From CAIWHR01 sp963786625 (GTDB lineage Bacteria; Pseudomonadota; Gammaproteobacteria; Burkholderiales; Casimicrobiaceae), in the NCBI GenBank assembly GCA_963786625.1, contig CAWAZS010000014.1, forward strand, positions 558,001-622,000: a stretch of 64,000 nt of DNA, written 5' to 3'. The notes beneath the pieces were generated by a model. It saw only the letters and a program-made list of their open reading frames with translations, ran no database searches and was not told the origin of the DNA. The position numbers and the translations under genes are program-made. This document shows, piece by piece, positions 31,701 through 43,395 of this stretch. Numbering within the stretch: the stretch's first letter is position 1; the number at the start of each line of letters is the position of its first letter.

Positions 31701-34700
31701 TTCTCCGAGTCTCCGATCTGCAGCAGCACGATCGGCAGATCGCCGGAAATCGCGTAGCTCCACAGCCCGGATTGCCCGCGGCGGTTCCTGATCAGAACGC
31801 CGGCCTCCGCGCGCAGCGAGGCATTGGCGTAGATGACGGAACTGGCGAGGCGGCCGTAGAGCTGCGCATCGGACTCGGTGGCATTGATCTGGCGCAGCGT
31901 CACCCAGCTGTGCGTCCACGCGAGATCGAAGACGCGATCCGCGAGATGGCGATCCTGGTACTTTCCGACGAGGCCCAATGCGGCGTCGCGCGTTTCGCCG
32001 ATGCCGGATGCGATGTCGATCGTCGCCGTCTGGTGCGGATCGAGCGTCATCCGGTGCCGGATCGCGACGATCGGATCCAGGACCGAACCCTGACTGCCGG
32101 AAAGCCTTCCGGCGTCGGTCATCGCCTGCGGAGCGGCGACCGTGCGTCCGCGGCCGATGAAGGCCATGCGGTCCGTCTCGTAGGAGACGTCCGACGAGTC
32201 GGCCCCGTGGACGGCCATGAGGTGAAACATCCAGGGCGGCTGCTCGTCGAGCGAGCGGGGCCGGCGCGTGCACAGGATGGCCTGCCGCTGCGCGATGATC
32301 TCGGTCTGCACGAAAAGATTGGAAAACGCCGGATGCAGCGCGTCGGCGGCAGGCGGCGCGAGAGCGACTTCCGCGTAGCTCGTGACGTCGATCGTCCGCC
32401 GCGTCCGCGAGTGGTTGGTGATGCGCAGCCGGCGCAGCTCGATGTCGTCCTCGGGCGAAACGACGATCTCGGTATGCGATTCGAAGTCGTTGTCGCGCCG
32501 GCGAAATTCGGCGCGCGCCTCGGTGAATATGGCTTCGTAGTGCGCCGCGCGCTTGCCCGTCGGCTGATGCGCGGTCGACCAGAACGTCGCCGCTCGCCAC
32601 GTCGCGGATGTAGCAGAACGTGCCCCAGTTGTCGCAGGTGCTGTCTTCGCGCCAGCGGGTGACGGCGAGGTCCTTCCAGCGGCTGCTCCCGCCGCCCGCG
32701 TTGGTGACCATGACGTGGTATCTGCCGTTCGACAACAGCTGCACTTCCGGTATCGGCGTGTCGGGACTGCGGATGACGCGCACCGGCGCCTCCGGACCGC
32801 CGGCGATCCCGCGAATCGCGGAAAGCTCGGCGGGGTGCGAATAGAACGCGGCGGCCTTCGGAATGCGCTCCTGCAGCAACAGCAGCGTCGCCTTGAACAG
32901 CGGGTTCGACTCGAAGCGCCTCTGCATCGGCCGCGCGAGCAGCACGTGGGCGAGGGAGAGCAGGATCATGCCCTGGTGATGCGCCATGAACGAGCGCACG
33001 ACGGCGCTGGTTTGCCCGCGCGGCAGGCGCGCGGGGGTGTAGTCGACGGCCTCGTAGAGGCCGAAGCGTCCGGCGAGCCCGTCGGCGGCGAGGCGCTGCA
33101 GGTTGAGGCACGACTCCTCGGGCGCCACCATCAGCGCGAGCGCCGACGCATAGGGAGCAACGACGAGATCCTCCGCGAGTCCGCGCTTCAGCCCCAGGCC
33201 GGGCACGCCGAAGGCGCGGTACTGGTAGTTGAGGCTCGCATCGACCGAGTTGTAGCCGCATTCCGAGATGCCCCAGGGCACGCCGCGCTGCTTCGCCGTA
33301 GGCGATCTGTCGCTCCACCGTCACGCGACAGGTCTGGTCGAGCAGCGTGTTGTCGTACGTGGGCATCACCAGGAGCGGCATCAGGTACTCGAACATCGAG
33401 CCGCTCCACGACAGGAGCACCGATTGCCCCCCTGCGGTCGTGAGCAGGCGCCCGAGCGCGAACCAGTTCTCCTGCGGCAGCTGTCCCTGCGCGATCGCCA
33501 CGAAGCTCGACGAACCGCGCTTCCGAGGCGAGCAGATCGTAGATAGCTCGGATCGCGCCTGCGCTCGCCGACGTTGTACCCGATCGCCAGCAGGTGACTC
33601 GCCTTGTCGTAGAGAAAGTCGTATTCCATGCGGGCCAGCTCGTCGCATTGCAGCGCCAGGCGCTCGATCTCCGCTATCCGCTCGGCGGCGCGACGGCTCG
33701 CTTCGGTCGCGGCCCGGCCCAGCTCGTCCAGCCATGCGCGGTCCGCGGGCGACGTATCCGCGCGCCGCCGGCGCTCGATGGCCGGCAGCAGCTCCACGTC
33801 GAGCGCGGCGAGCTCGCGCAACGTCGGAATCTCGCGGATGCCCGGGAGGTCGCCGAACCCGTCGGCGCCGGCCGGCAGCGCGCTCCATGGAGCGAGCAAC
33901 GCCAGCTCGTCCTGCACGGTCCGGCACTGACGGACGAGCGCGTCCGCCCAGAACGTCGCTTCGGTCGCAGGCGCCGCCGCGCCGTCGGCGTCGGGGCCGG
34001 CTGCGCCGGCGATCTGTGCGGCGACGTCGGCGACGCTCGCGTCGAGCCGGTCGAGCCACTCCCGCGCCGCCGCGATGGTCGCGGGCCGCGAGTCGTACGC
34101 GGTTTCCAGATCCCGCTGCAGGCGGAGGAGCGATGCCGGAGGGGCGCCGCCCACGGCGTCGGCGAGCGTTCGCAGCGTGTCGCTCAAGCCTTCGAACCAT
34201 GCCGGATTCAGGATCCGGTCGTCGGCAAGCGCGAGCAGCCCCGGCCGCAGCGTCATCAGATGACCCGGCGAGGTTCCCGCTGTCCACCGCCGAGACATAG
34301 AGCGGCGGAAGCGGCTTCAGGGACTGCGTGTCGTACCAGTTGTAGAAGTGCCCCTCGTGCCGTTCCATGGCCTTCATCGTGCTCATTGCCCTCGCCGTGC
34401 GCAGGATGAGCTGTCCGGCCGGGATGTAGCCGAAGTCGTAGGCAGTCAGATTCGCCAGCAGCGCAAGTCCCATGTTCGTCGGCGACGTGCGATGCGCGAC
34501 GCTCGCGACCGGATGTTCCTGGCAGTTGTCCGGCGGAAGCCAGTGGTCGTCCGGGACCGACGTAGGTCTCGAAGAACGCCCAGGTCCTTCGCGCGAGCTT
34601 GCGGAGGAAGAGCGTCTGGTCCATCGTCAGGCGCGCTTCGCGGCGGGCGAGCGGCCGGCTGATCCACCATGCGATTCCGGGTGAGACGCAGCCACAGGAG

Positions 34701-37700
34701 AAGTATCGGCGCGGCTACCGCCCATCGCGGACGGAGCGGACATCGTCAGCAGGATCGCCGTGGCCGTGGCGATGACCGGCGCGATCCACATCGACGTGAC
34801 GGACGCCGCAAAGTCGCGGAGCGATTGCCCGTGTCGTCGGGGCGGCCGCGGCCGGGTTCGTCGGCGGCCGACGGATTCCACTCGAGCAGCCGTCGATGCG
34901 TGACGAGCATCCGCCACGCGGTCCGTGCGATCGCATCGAGGTTGACCGTCGCCTCGTACGGCAGGAAGGCGAGTGTCAGCACCGTTTGCGCGGCGTGCCG
35001 GCCGGCCGCGCTGGCGGTCGCGGCGAGGTGCTGCCGCAGCAGCACCTCGTCCGGCTTGCGCAGCAGATCGACGACGGAGGCGCTCGCCGATGGAAGCAGC
35101 AGGATCGCGATCACCGCCGACGTCCACAGCCAGGCGTGGGGGAGCACGATCCATCCGAGCAGCAGCAGCAGCGTCAGTGCCGGCGGGACGAGGCTGCGCC
35201 GCAGGTTGTCGAAGAGCTTCCACAGCGAGAGCGCCGACAGCGGATTTCGCGAGCCGGCGCTTGCCGGGGCCGGGGACGAGCGGCAGCAGCCACCCCACCA
35301 GTTGCCAGTCGCCGCGAATCCAGCGGTGCCGGCGGCTGATGTCCGCGCGATAGGTCGACGGATGCTCCTCGTACAACTGCACGTCGCACAGCAGCCCCGA
35401 CCGCGCGTAGCAGCCCTCGAGCAGGTCGTGGCTCAGGATCCGGTTCTCGGGAAAGCGACCGCCGAGGGCCTGCTCGAACGCGTCGACGTCGTAGATCCCC
35501 TTGCCGATGAAGGAACCCTCGCGGAACACGTCCTGGTAGACGTCGGAGACCGCACGCGTATAGGGGTCGATGCCCGGGTCGCCCCCGTGCAGGCGCGCGT
35601 ACCACGAGCGGTTCGCGCCGGGCAGGCTGATGCACACGCGCGGCTGCAGTATCCCGTAGCCTTCGGTCACCAGCTCGCTGCCTTTGCGCTTGCCGGCGGT
35701 GTCGAAGCGCGCGCGGTTCAGCGGGTGCGCCATCACGCCGACGAACTGCCGCGCCGAGTCGCGCGGCAGCTGCGTGTCGGTGTCGAGCGTGATCACGTAC
35801 TTCACCTGCGACAGCGCCGCGGTCTCGCCGACGACGAGCGAGAAGCGATCCTGCCCTCCGCCGCGCAGGAGGGCATTCAGGTCCGCGAGCTTTCCGCGCT
35901 TGCGCTCGTAGCCCATCCACACCCGCTCCTCCGGATTCCAGCGGCGCGGGCGGTGAAAGAGAAAGAAGGTGTCGCCGGCTGCGCCGTCCCCGGCCGGGTT
36001 CGCCGCGCGCCGGTACTTTTCGTTCAGGTCCTCGATGCCCTTCCGGGCCAGCCACAACAGGGACTCGTCGTCGGGCAGCGTCTCCGCGGACGCATCCTGA
36101 AAGTCGGTCAGCAGGCCGAAGTGCAGATGGTCGTCCCGATTGGCGAGGAACCGGACCTCCAGCGCCTCGACGAGGCCTTCGATGGCTTCGGCGCCGGTAG
36201 AGCATCGTCGGGATCACCACCAGCGTGCGCGACTGCGGCGGAAGCCCGCGCGGAATAGTCCATTCGCGGCAGCGGCGCGCGGCGTCACGAGCAATGTCGC
36301 CAGCCCAGTTCACCATTCCCACGGCCAGTTGGCTGGTGGCGAGCAGCACAGACGATTCCGAGCGTCACCGAGCGCGGCATCGGCGACCCCGTCGCCATGG
36401 GCCTTCGCCAGCAGGACCGCGGTGAGGACCGCCGTGATCGCCGCGATCGCGCCCAGGTAGAGCAGCAAGGGGATCCGCCGCCCCAGCCGGCGGAGAGCCT
36501 CGGACGGGAGACCGCCGCATCTCTGCCGCCCGTTCCAGATGCGGCCGTCCCTTGTCGACCAGATAGAAACCGACGTGGGCCACCCGATCGTCGTCGCCGC
36601 TTCTGCCGACGGCGCCGGCGGCGCCGTCGTGGGCCAGCTGGATCGCCTTGCGCGCCACCTCGCTTTCGGATAGAGGGCTGCCTTTCGCGATCTCCTCGAC
36701 GACGTGCCGGTAGCGATCGCGCGTCGCAAAATCCATCCTGCCGTAGAGCCCGCCCGGATCTTCGCGCAGCTTCTGCTCGACGACGCTCATCGATTCGACG
36801 AACTCGCGCCAGTCCATCGATCCCAGGAAGCGAAGACTGCCGATGGTGTTGCTGATCGAGACCTGATCGCCCGCCTGCTCCTGCGTTTCCGATTGCACCA
36901 GCTGTTCGATCGTGAAGCCGGACTCGGAAAGGCGTTGCTCGATCCAGGTGAGCGGCAAGGCCAGCGCGGCGCTCTGTCCCTGCAACCGGCGCGCCAGTTC
37001 GGCGACGAACGAGCTCACCATCGGCGGGTTCGAACGCGCCATGTCGGCGATCACCAGGATCAGGCTCTTGGGATCGTGCACGGCGACGTCCAGCATCTGG
37101 TCCGCCCACGCATCGGCCCGGTTCCGGTCGATCGTGCCGGCGGCAATCCGCGCTGCGACGCGGCGGAGATTCTCGATCAGCGCCAGCCGCAGCATGATGG
37201 GAATGGCCCACAATTCGCCCAGCTTGAGCGGCGTCACCGTCTGGTAGGCCGCCACGAAGCGGGAAAGGCTCTCCGCGTCGACCCTGCCGTCGCCGTGCGA
37301 GATCGCCTCGAACGCGAGGTCGTAGACCCGCGGAAGCCCGGCGGAGGGCCCGTGCGCCAGTCGGGGAAGCTCGCGGCTGTACCCCTTGGGCAGGTGCCGC
37401 TTGGCCGTGCGGATCTGCTCTTCGATCAGGTAGAAATTGTCGAGCAGCCACTCCGCGGCGGGCGTGATGCGGCGGTTCGCCGTGACCGCCGCGGTCAGCA
37501 GGTCGCAGACCTCGACCAGGATGCGTTCGTTCTCGGCCAGCCGGGTCAGCAGCTGATCGGCGTGGCCCGGCGCCAGCCGGTGCGCGACCGCGAGGTCCTT
37601 GCCGTGCTGCTCCATCTGATCGGCGCTGAACAGCTCCGATCGCAGCGGCGGCTCTTCGTCGGCGTATCTTCGCGAGCGAGTCGCCGCGGCCGAAGCGCGC

Positions 37701-37784
37701 CGTGATCTCGAGCAATCGTTCGAAGATCGTTCGCTTGCTCACGCTCAACTCGGCAATCCTTTTCTTCGCGGAGGCATCGATCAC
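28742..37784 (-). CDS. ndvB: Cyclic beta-1,2-glucan synthase (NdvB/Cgs-like), broken into ~15 frames
   Basis: About 3010 codons, close to the family's ~2800-2900. From a GTG at 37784 the N-terminal region reads QLLTRLAENERILVEVCDLL. Membrane helices follow near 36450. The GT84 synthase domain has TLDTDTQLPRDSA and RRHRWIRGDWQ (about 36050-35290), then more helices (about 35150-34750), glucan-modifying domains and a C-terminal GH94 phosphorylase region with SGDWNDGMN (about 29890) and GYIRGYVPGVRENGGQYTHG. It ends at 28742. The frame changes near 37675, 36540, 36340, 36200, 35260, 34830, 34660, 34560, 34270, 33540, 33300, 32540, 31410, 29740 and 28990. Every domain is conserved, so errors or very recent decay are likely. 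The product is a periplasmic osmoregulatory glucan. Confidence 0.85.
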
Positions 37785-37930
37785 CGAGTCACTCTACACT
37801 TCCGGCACCATCGCCGCCGACGGTTGCCGGTGCACGCTCGCGGAACGGACCGCGGAACGGACGTTGGAGACGACGATGCCGGGTCCGCAGGCCGTAGCGA
37901 GCGGATCCGGCATCCGGACAGAGTCCTGCG

Positions 37931-38246
37931 TTACTTCAGGCGCATGTCGTTCTTGACGGACTTGACGCCGCCGACGTTTCGCGCAACCTGCACTGCCAGT
38001 GTTTCATTCGCCGGGCGAGCTCACGAATCCGCTCAGCTGAACCACGCCCTTGAACGTCTCGACGTTGATCTCGGCGGACTTGAGCGAAGGTTCGTTGAAG
38101 ATGGCCGTCTTGACCTTGCCCGTGATGACGGTGTCGTCCACGTATTCGCCGGTGCCTTCCTGCTTCGATGTCGAGGCGCAACCCAGCGCCATGGCCACGA
38201 ACAGAATGCCAACCAGAGTTGCCAGCTTGCGAGTGATGTTTGTCAT
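37931..38246 (-). CDS. BON-domain lipoprotein, copy 2, one-base frameshift
   Basis: It starts MTNITRKLATLVGILFVAMA with lipobox ALGC, then TGEYVDDTVITGKVKTAIFN and VVQLSGFVSS. The frame then breaks near 38020, and the correct end (GGVKSVKNDMRLK, stop at 37931) is in another frame. The intact paralogue at 58197-58511 is 315 nt; this one is 316 nt, so exactly one base is extra. The two leaders are nearly identical at DNA level. A Crp/Fnr-like palindrome lies 155 bp upstream. Confidence 0.85.
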
Positions 38247-38612
38247 GCGTTTTCCTTTGGACGAAACACTCCGCCGTCGATGCGCGGGATTACGGGCGTC
38301 CCGTAGCGACCGGGACCAATTTGATGAAGGACCTGAAGCCGGCGCATGTCCGCCGCAGGGCGGGCATGACCGGAGAATGCCGGCAACCACCGACCCGGTC
38401 TGTTCGCTGGCGTACACAGCGCCGGTGGTGTTCGGACTGCGGAGTCTCGGACCGGCGACGCAAGCGGCGGGCGCGCCGCGAGCGGCTTGCGGAAGGGAGA
38501 AGTGCGCGGCGCGAGCCGCACCAAGGCGAAAGCCCTGGGTTCGACGGGGCGGTCGCCGATGTTACCGGTCGCGAGATCGCTCGGGGCGAGCGCAAGCGCT
38601 GCCCGGAATGCC
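38247..38612. other. Intergenic with one Crp/Fnr-like site
   Basis: 365 bp between the glycine-zipper gene's stop and the BON start. It holds the palindrome at 38401-38416 and no other recognised feature. Confidence 0.5.
38401..38416. promoter_or_regulatory. Crp/Fnr-like operator, site 3
   Basis: TGTTCG-CTGG-CGTACA, ~155 bp before the BON copy-2 start. Confidence 0.55.
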
Positions 38613-39108
38613 TCAACGACGTCCATAGCGCAGCGCCTGCCCGTTCTCGACCCGCACGCTGTCGCCGACGCGCATGTCGCCAATGCTTGCCTGGGTCGTC
38701 GTCTGGTAGCCGCCGTTGTCGAAGCGGACGCGAACGCGATAGGCGTCGCCTTCCGCATTGCTCCGGCCGATCTCGTGCCCGACCACGGCGCCGCCAACCG
38801 CGCCGGCGACAGTGGCGACCGTATTTCCGGTGCCGCCGCCGATCTGATGGCCGACGACTCCGCCGACGACCCCGCCGATGATCGTTCCGGCGACGGCATT
38901 GTCGTTGCTCCCGCGCGCAAACTCGATCGAGTCGACGACGCCGTAGTAGCCATCATTGGACCGCGCCCCATCGTAGTAGCGGGAGCTGCCATCGTAGTAG
39001 CGGGAGCCGCCATCGTCGTAGCGCTCGTAGCGCGAGTCCGTGCTCGCGCAGCCGCCGAGAACTGCGGTGCCTGCCAACAGCAACGATGATGAGTGTGTTC
39101 GGTTTCAT
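38613..39108 (-). CDS. Glycine-zipper lipoprotein (17 kDa antigen-like), N-terminal frameshift
   Basis: The mature part carries two glycine-zipper helices: GTIIGGVVGGVVGHQIGG and AGAVGGAVVGHEIG, after a Tyr/Arg/Ser-rich segment with repeated SRYYDG. The natural start is the ATG at 39108 (MKPNTLIIV). One extra base near 39085 puts the lipobox (AGTAVLGGC) in another frame, where a TTG at 39083 could also serve. These proteins sit in the outer membrane and are envelope-stress related. Palindromes lie at 39158 and 39251 upstream. Confidence 0.8.
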
Positions 39109-39157
39109 GGTTTCTCCGGTGAGTAGGAGCAGCCTGGCCCGATCGAACACGGGAGTC

Positions 39158-39173
39158 GGTGCGCTGGCGCACG
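39158..39173. promoter_or_regulatory. Crp/Fnr-like operator, site 4
   Basis: GGTGCG-CTGG-CGCACG, 50 bp before the glycine-zipper start. Confidence 0.45.
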
Positions 39174-39250
39174 GAGCTCGGCGAAATCTCGTCGCGACCT
39201 GCCGTTACGGTGATGGCCGGGAGGCTCGCCGGGGCGACGCGGACCGGATC

Positions 39251-39266
39251 TGTGCGCTATCGAACA
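39251..39266. promoter_or_regulatory. Crp/Fnr-like operator, site 5
   Basis: TGTGCG-CTAT-CGAACA, between the divergent glycine-zipper and DUF6600 genes. Confidence 0.5.
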
Positions 39267-39529
39267 GACAGCCGAGCGTAGCGTTTCCTACACTGATGCG
39301 CGGTTTTGTAACAGAACGTAACCGACGACGCCGAAACGCTACGCGCATTCCATCCAGGAGGGCATCCGTTGTCGTGGCAGGGACTGCGTGCGGTGACTTC
39401 CCGACCGGGCTGTCATCGTCGCGGGGGTGCGCCGCGTTAAGGCTGCACTGCCACGAGATGCCGCGTTGCCGTTGGGTAATGGCGTCGGCTTCGGTCGGCG
39501 CTCGCTTCACTCTTTCGCAAGGAATCGTC

Positions 39530-42036
39530 ATGCAGAGGCAAACTCTTCAGTCTTCGTGCTTTCGCCTTCGCGGCCGGCGTCGCCGTGCTGGCCTTCAGCG
39601 GCTGGGCCAGCGCCGACCCGCCGTCGCGCGTCGCGCGTCTGGGCTACATGACCGGCGCGGTCAGCTTCTCGCCCGCCGGCGAGAACGACTGGGTGCTGGC
39701 CGGCGATCAATCGGCCGCTGACCACCGGCGACCGCCTTTGGGCGGATGCCGGCGCGCGGGCCGAAATCCAGGTCGGCGGCGCGATGATCCGCATGAACGC
39801 CGGCACCGGCGTGTCCGTTCTCAATCTCGACGACCGCATCGCCCAGCTGCAGTTGACGCAGGGCACGCTGAACGTCCGCGTGCGTCGCCTCGAGCCCGAC
39901 CAGGTGTTCGAGGTCGACACGCCGAATCTCGCCTTCACGCTGCGGCAGCCCGGCGAATACCGGATCGAAGTGGATCCCGACGGCAATGCGACGACGATCG
40001 TCGTGCGCAAGGGCCAGGGCGAGGTGTACGGCGAGGGCGCGGCGTACGTGATCGATTCGCGGCAACCGTATCGCTTCACGGGCACCGGCCTGCGCGAGTA
40101 CGAGTACGTCGACGCGCCGCGCTTCGACGAGTTCGATCGCTGGTCGAGCGATCGCGACCGCAGCTACGACACCTCGGTCTCCGCCCGCTATGTGTCGCCG
40201 GACGTGGTCGGCTATCAGGACCTCGATGCGAACGGCACCTGGCGCGTCGACGCGACCTACGGCAACGTCTGGTTCCCGAATCGCGTGGCCGCCGACTGGG
40301 CGCCGTACCGCGACGGACATTGGGCCTGGGTCGACCCCTGGGGCTGGACCTGGGTGGATGACGCGCCCTGGGGCTTCGCCGTGTCCCATTACGGCCGCTG
40401 GACGAATCTGCGCGGAACGTGGGGCTGGGTGCCCGGTCCCGTGCGCACGCCGTGCCTACTACGCCCCGGCGCTGGTCGCGTTCGTCGGCGGCAGCAACTT
40501 CCAGCTCACGATCTCCAGCGGCAACGTCGGCGGCGTCGCGTGGTTCCCGCTCGGGCCGCGCGAGGTCTATCGGCCGTCCTATCCGGTGAGCCGCGGCTAT
40601 TTCGAGAACGTCAATCGCAGCAACACGGTCATCAACACCACGGTCATCAACAACTACTACAACAACACGAACGTGACCAACGTCGTCTACGCCAACCGGC
40701 AGGTGCCGGGAGCCGTCGTCGCCGTGCCGACGACCGCGTTCGTGCAGTCGCAGCCGGTGGCGACGGTCGGCGGTGCGGGTAACGCGGGAGATGGTCGCCA
40801 GCGCGCCGGTGGCAGTGGTCGCCGGCCGTCGCGCCGACCGAGAGAAGCGTGCGTGGCGCCGCCGCCCAGGGCGACAAGCCGCCTGCCGCGCGTGTTCGAG
40901 CGGCCCGTCGTCGCCCGCACCGCGCCTCCGGCGGCACCCGTCGGCTTCGCCGCGCAACAGCAGCAGCTGGCCGCGAAGCCGGGCAAGCCGCTCGACGACG
41001 CCGCGCGCAAGGCATTGAAGCCGCCGCCGCGCCCGCGCCGGCGCCCGTCGTCAAGGTGGTCGAGCAGACGCAAAAGGCGCCACCGACCGCGCGTCCGCCA
41101 GCGGCGGCCGTCGGCGCCAAGGCGGGCGAGCCACGCGGACGATCCGATGCGAAAGGGGCCCCCGCAGCCCCCGCGATTTCCGGCGCACCGGGCGCGCTGC
41201 CGCAAGGCGCAGCCCCTGCTTCGGCGACACCGCCGCAAGCGGTTCCGGCCGCACCGGCTGCGCAGCCGCAGGAGCAACGCGGAAAGGCCGAACAGCCCGG
41301 GAAGGCAGAAAGGCGCGCACAACCCGTAGCGCCGCCGCCGCAAGGCGTGGCGCCGGCTCCGGTGGCACCGCCCCAGGCGGCTCCGGGGGCACCGGCTGCG
41401 CAGCCGCAGGAGCAGCGCGGCAAGGCCGAACAGCCCGGGAAGGCAGAAAGCCGCGCACAACCCGTAGCGCCGCCGCCGCAACGCGTGGCGCCGGCCCCGG
41501 TGGCACCGCCCCAGGCGGCTCCGCCGGCACCCGCTGCGCAGCCGCAGGAGCAGCGCGGAAAGGCCGAGCAGCCCGGGAAGGCCGAAAGGCGCGCACAGCC
41601 CATGGCGCCGCCCGCAACACCGCAACGCGCGGCGCCGGCTCCGGTGGCACCACCGCAGGCGGCTCCGCCGGCACCCGCAGCGCAGCCGCAGGAGCAACGC
41701 GGAAAGGCCGAGCAGCCCGGGAAGGCCGAAAAGCGCGCACAACCCATGGCGCCGCCGCCTGCACCGCAACGCGCGGCGCCGGCTGTGCCACCACAAGCCG
41801 CTCCGGCGGCACCGGCCGCGCAGCAACCGGCGCAACGGGCGAAACCGATGCCCGCGCCTGCCGCGAAGCAGGCCGAGCCGCGTCCGCCGGTTGCGGCGCC
41901 CAAGGCTCCGCCACCGCCACCCGCGACAAGGGCAGCGCCGCCTGCTCAGGTGCCCAAGCCTGCCGCGGGCAAGGCCAAGGACAAGGAAACGGACGAGCAG
42001 AAGCGCGAAGAGGAAGAACGCAAGAAGAAAGGGTAG
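39530..42036 (+). CDS. FecR-like / DUF6600 surface protein with Ala-Pro-Gln-rich repeat tail, frame-broken
   Basis: It starts at the ATG at 39530 (AAGGA upstream). Signal peptide (AFAFAAGVAVLAFSGWASA), a FecR-type beta domain (LTTGDRLWADAGARAEIQVG, QPGEYRIEVDPDGN), then the DUF6600 signature WAPYRDGHWAWVDPWGWTWV and FAVSHYGRW. It ends in ~300 residues of low-complexity Ala/Pro/Gln/Lys sequence with four tandem repeats and a charged KEEERKKK-like end. Frame changes lie near 39555, 39710, 40455 and 41030. Similar proteins are exported in betaproteobacteria. Function unknown. Confidence 0.75.
41263..41820 (+). repeat. Four coding tandem repeats of 138-144 bp
   Basis: The word cagccgcaggagca(a/g)cgcgg starts at 41263, 41401, 41539 and 41683, giving spacings of 138, 138 and 144 bp (46-48 codons). 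Each encodes QPQEQRGKAEQPGKAE followed by an Ala-Pro stretch in the DUF6600 tail. Confidence 0.85.
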
Positions 42037-42120
42037 ACCGCTCCCGCGCGGCAGGGCGGGCACGAGGCGGAGGGCCGATGCGCATGCATCGGCCCTCCGG
42101 GTGTTGATCGGGATCCGACG

Positions 42121-43278
42121 ATGAAGGAACGACTCGTGTACCTGGTGCCGGGTTTCTTCGGATTCACGTCCGTTGGCGCGATGAGCTATTTCGAGGACGT
42201 GGAGCGGAAGCTCGGTCGCGCGCTTCTACGGCGCGGTGTCGAGGCGCGCATCGTGCGGTGCGCGACGCAGCCGACGGCCTCGATCCCGCGGCGCGCCGAC
42301 GCGCTGCGCCGCCAGGTGATCCGCAGCGGCGGCCTTGCCGCCCGGGAGCTCCACTTCGTCGGGCACTCGACGGGCGGCCTCGACGTGCGGATGCTGTTGA
42401 CGCCGGGAGTGAAGATCGCATCCGGCGACTCGGGGGAGCGCATTGCGCGCCTGACGAGGACGGCCATCACCGTGAGCACGCCGCACCACGGCACGCCGCT
42501 CGCCAATCACTTCATCACCGTCCACGGCCAGACGCTGCTGCTGGTGCTGACTGCCCTCGCGACGTCGGGACAGGGACGCGGCGCGATTCTCGCTGCGGCG
42601 AAGGCAGTCGCGCTCGTCGCGAGGCTCGACGACTTCGTCGGGCGCAGGGAAGGTCTGCTCGATCGCCTTGCCGCGGGTCTGTTGCGGAAGATCCGGTTCG
42701 ACCGCCGCGACCCCGCGTGGCGATATCTCGGCGAGATCGCGCGCGACCAGGGCGCCGTTCTGCAGCTCACGCCCGAGGGCATCGCGCTCTTCGATGCGGC
42801 CGTGGCGGATCGCGCCGGGATCGACTATGGCTGCGTCGTCACCGGCGTGCCGGCGCCGCGCGAGACGTTCGGGATGAAGGAGCTCCTGGATCCCGAATAC
42901 ATCGCCTTGCGTTCGCTGTTCAGACTGCTGCACGCTCTGACGGCACGGCCGCACCCGCATTACCCGTACCCGAGACCGGCCAAGGCGACCCAGCGGCTGC
43001 TCGATCGAGGGCTCGGCTTCAAGGCAACTTCGCGCATCAGCGACGGCATCGTGCCGACGCTGAGCCAGTTGCATGGCCGGGTCGTGCACGTCGCGCGGGC
43101 CGACCACCTCGACGTGGTCGGGCATTACACGCTGGCCGGCGGCCAGGCAGGGGACTGGCTGCCCTCGGGCGCCGGCTTCACGCCCGAAGCCTTCGACGCC
43201 ACCTGGGAGGCGGTGGCGTCGACGATCGCGAAAGTCCATCGGGCGCCGCCCCGAGCCCGCCGCGAAAGGCCCGCTTAG
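42121..43278 (+). CDS. Cytoplasmic alpha/beta hydrolase (lipase-like)
   Basis: 385 residues with no signal peptide. N-terminal LVYLVPGFFGF is the oxyanion strand. Nucleophile Ser83 in FVGHSTGGLD, STPHHGTPLAN downstream, and a probable catalytic His in DHLDVVGHY, with an Asp in SDGIVP. This is the pattern of triacylglycerol lipases and PGAP1-like esterases. Substrate not known. It follows the DUF6600 gene by 85 bp in the same direction. Confidence 0.85.
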   Translation: MKERLVYLVPGFFGFTSVGAMSYFEDVERKLGRALLRRGVEARIVRCATQPTASIPRRADALRRQVIRSGGLAARELHFVGHSTGGLDVRMLLTPGVKIASGDSGERIARLTRTAITVSTPHHGTPLANHFITVHGQTLLLVLTALATSGQGRGAILAAAKAVALVARLDDFVGRREGLLDRLAAGLLRKIRFDRRDPAWRYLGEIARDQGAVLQLTPEGIALFDAAVADRAGIDYGCVVTGVPAPRETFGMKELLDPEYIALRSLFRLLHALTARPHPHYPYPRPAKATQRLLDRGLGFKATSRISDGIVPTLSQLHGRVVHVARADHLDVVGHYTLAGGQAGDWLPSGAGFTPEAFDATWEAVASTIAKVHRAPPRARRERPA

Positions 43279-43395
43279 CCAGCGTCCGGCACGGCGGGTG
43301 GAACCCGGATGCGACGAACCGCGTCCATCGCGGAGCGCGCGCCGGACGCATGACCGGGGCTCCGGCCTTCCGCATTCGATCCGGCACAATGGCGA

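Larger units (their letters stand above)
39109..39529. other. Divergent intergenic region with two Crp/Fnr-like sites
   Basis: 420 bp between the glycine-zipper gene (leftward) and the DUF6600 gene (rightward). It holds palindromes at 39158-39173 and 39251-39266, and a lower-GC stretch near 39285-39325 that may be a promoter. Confidence 0.55.
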
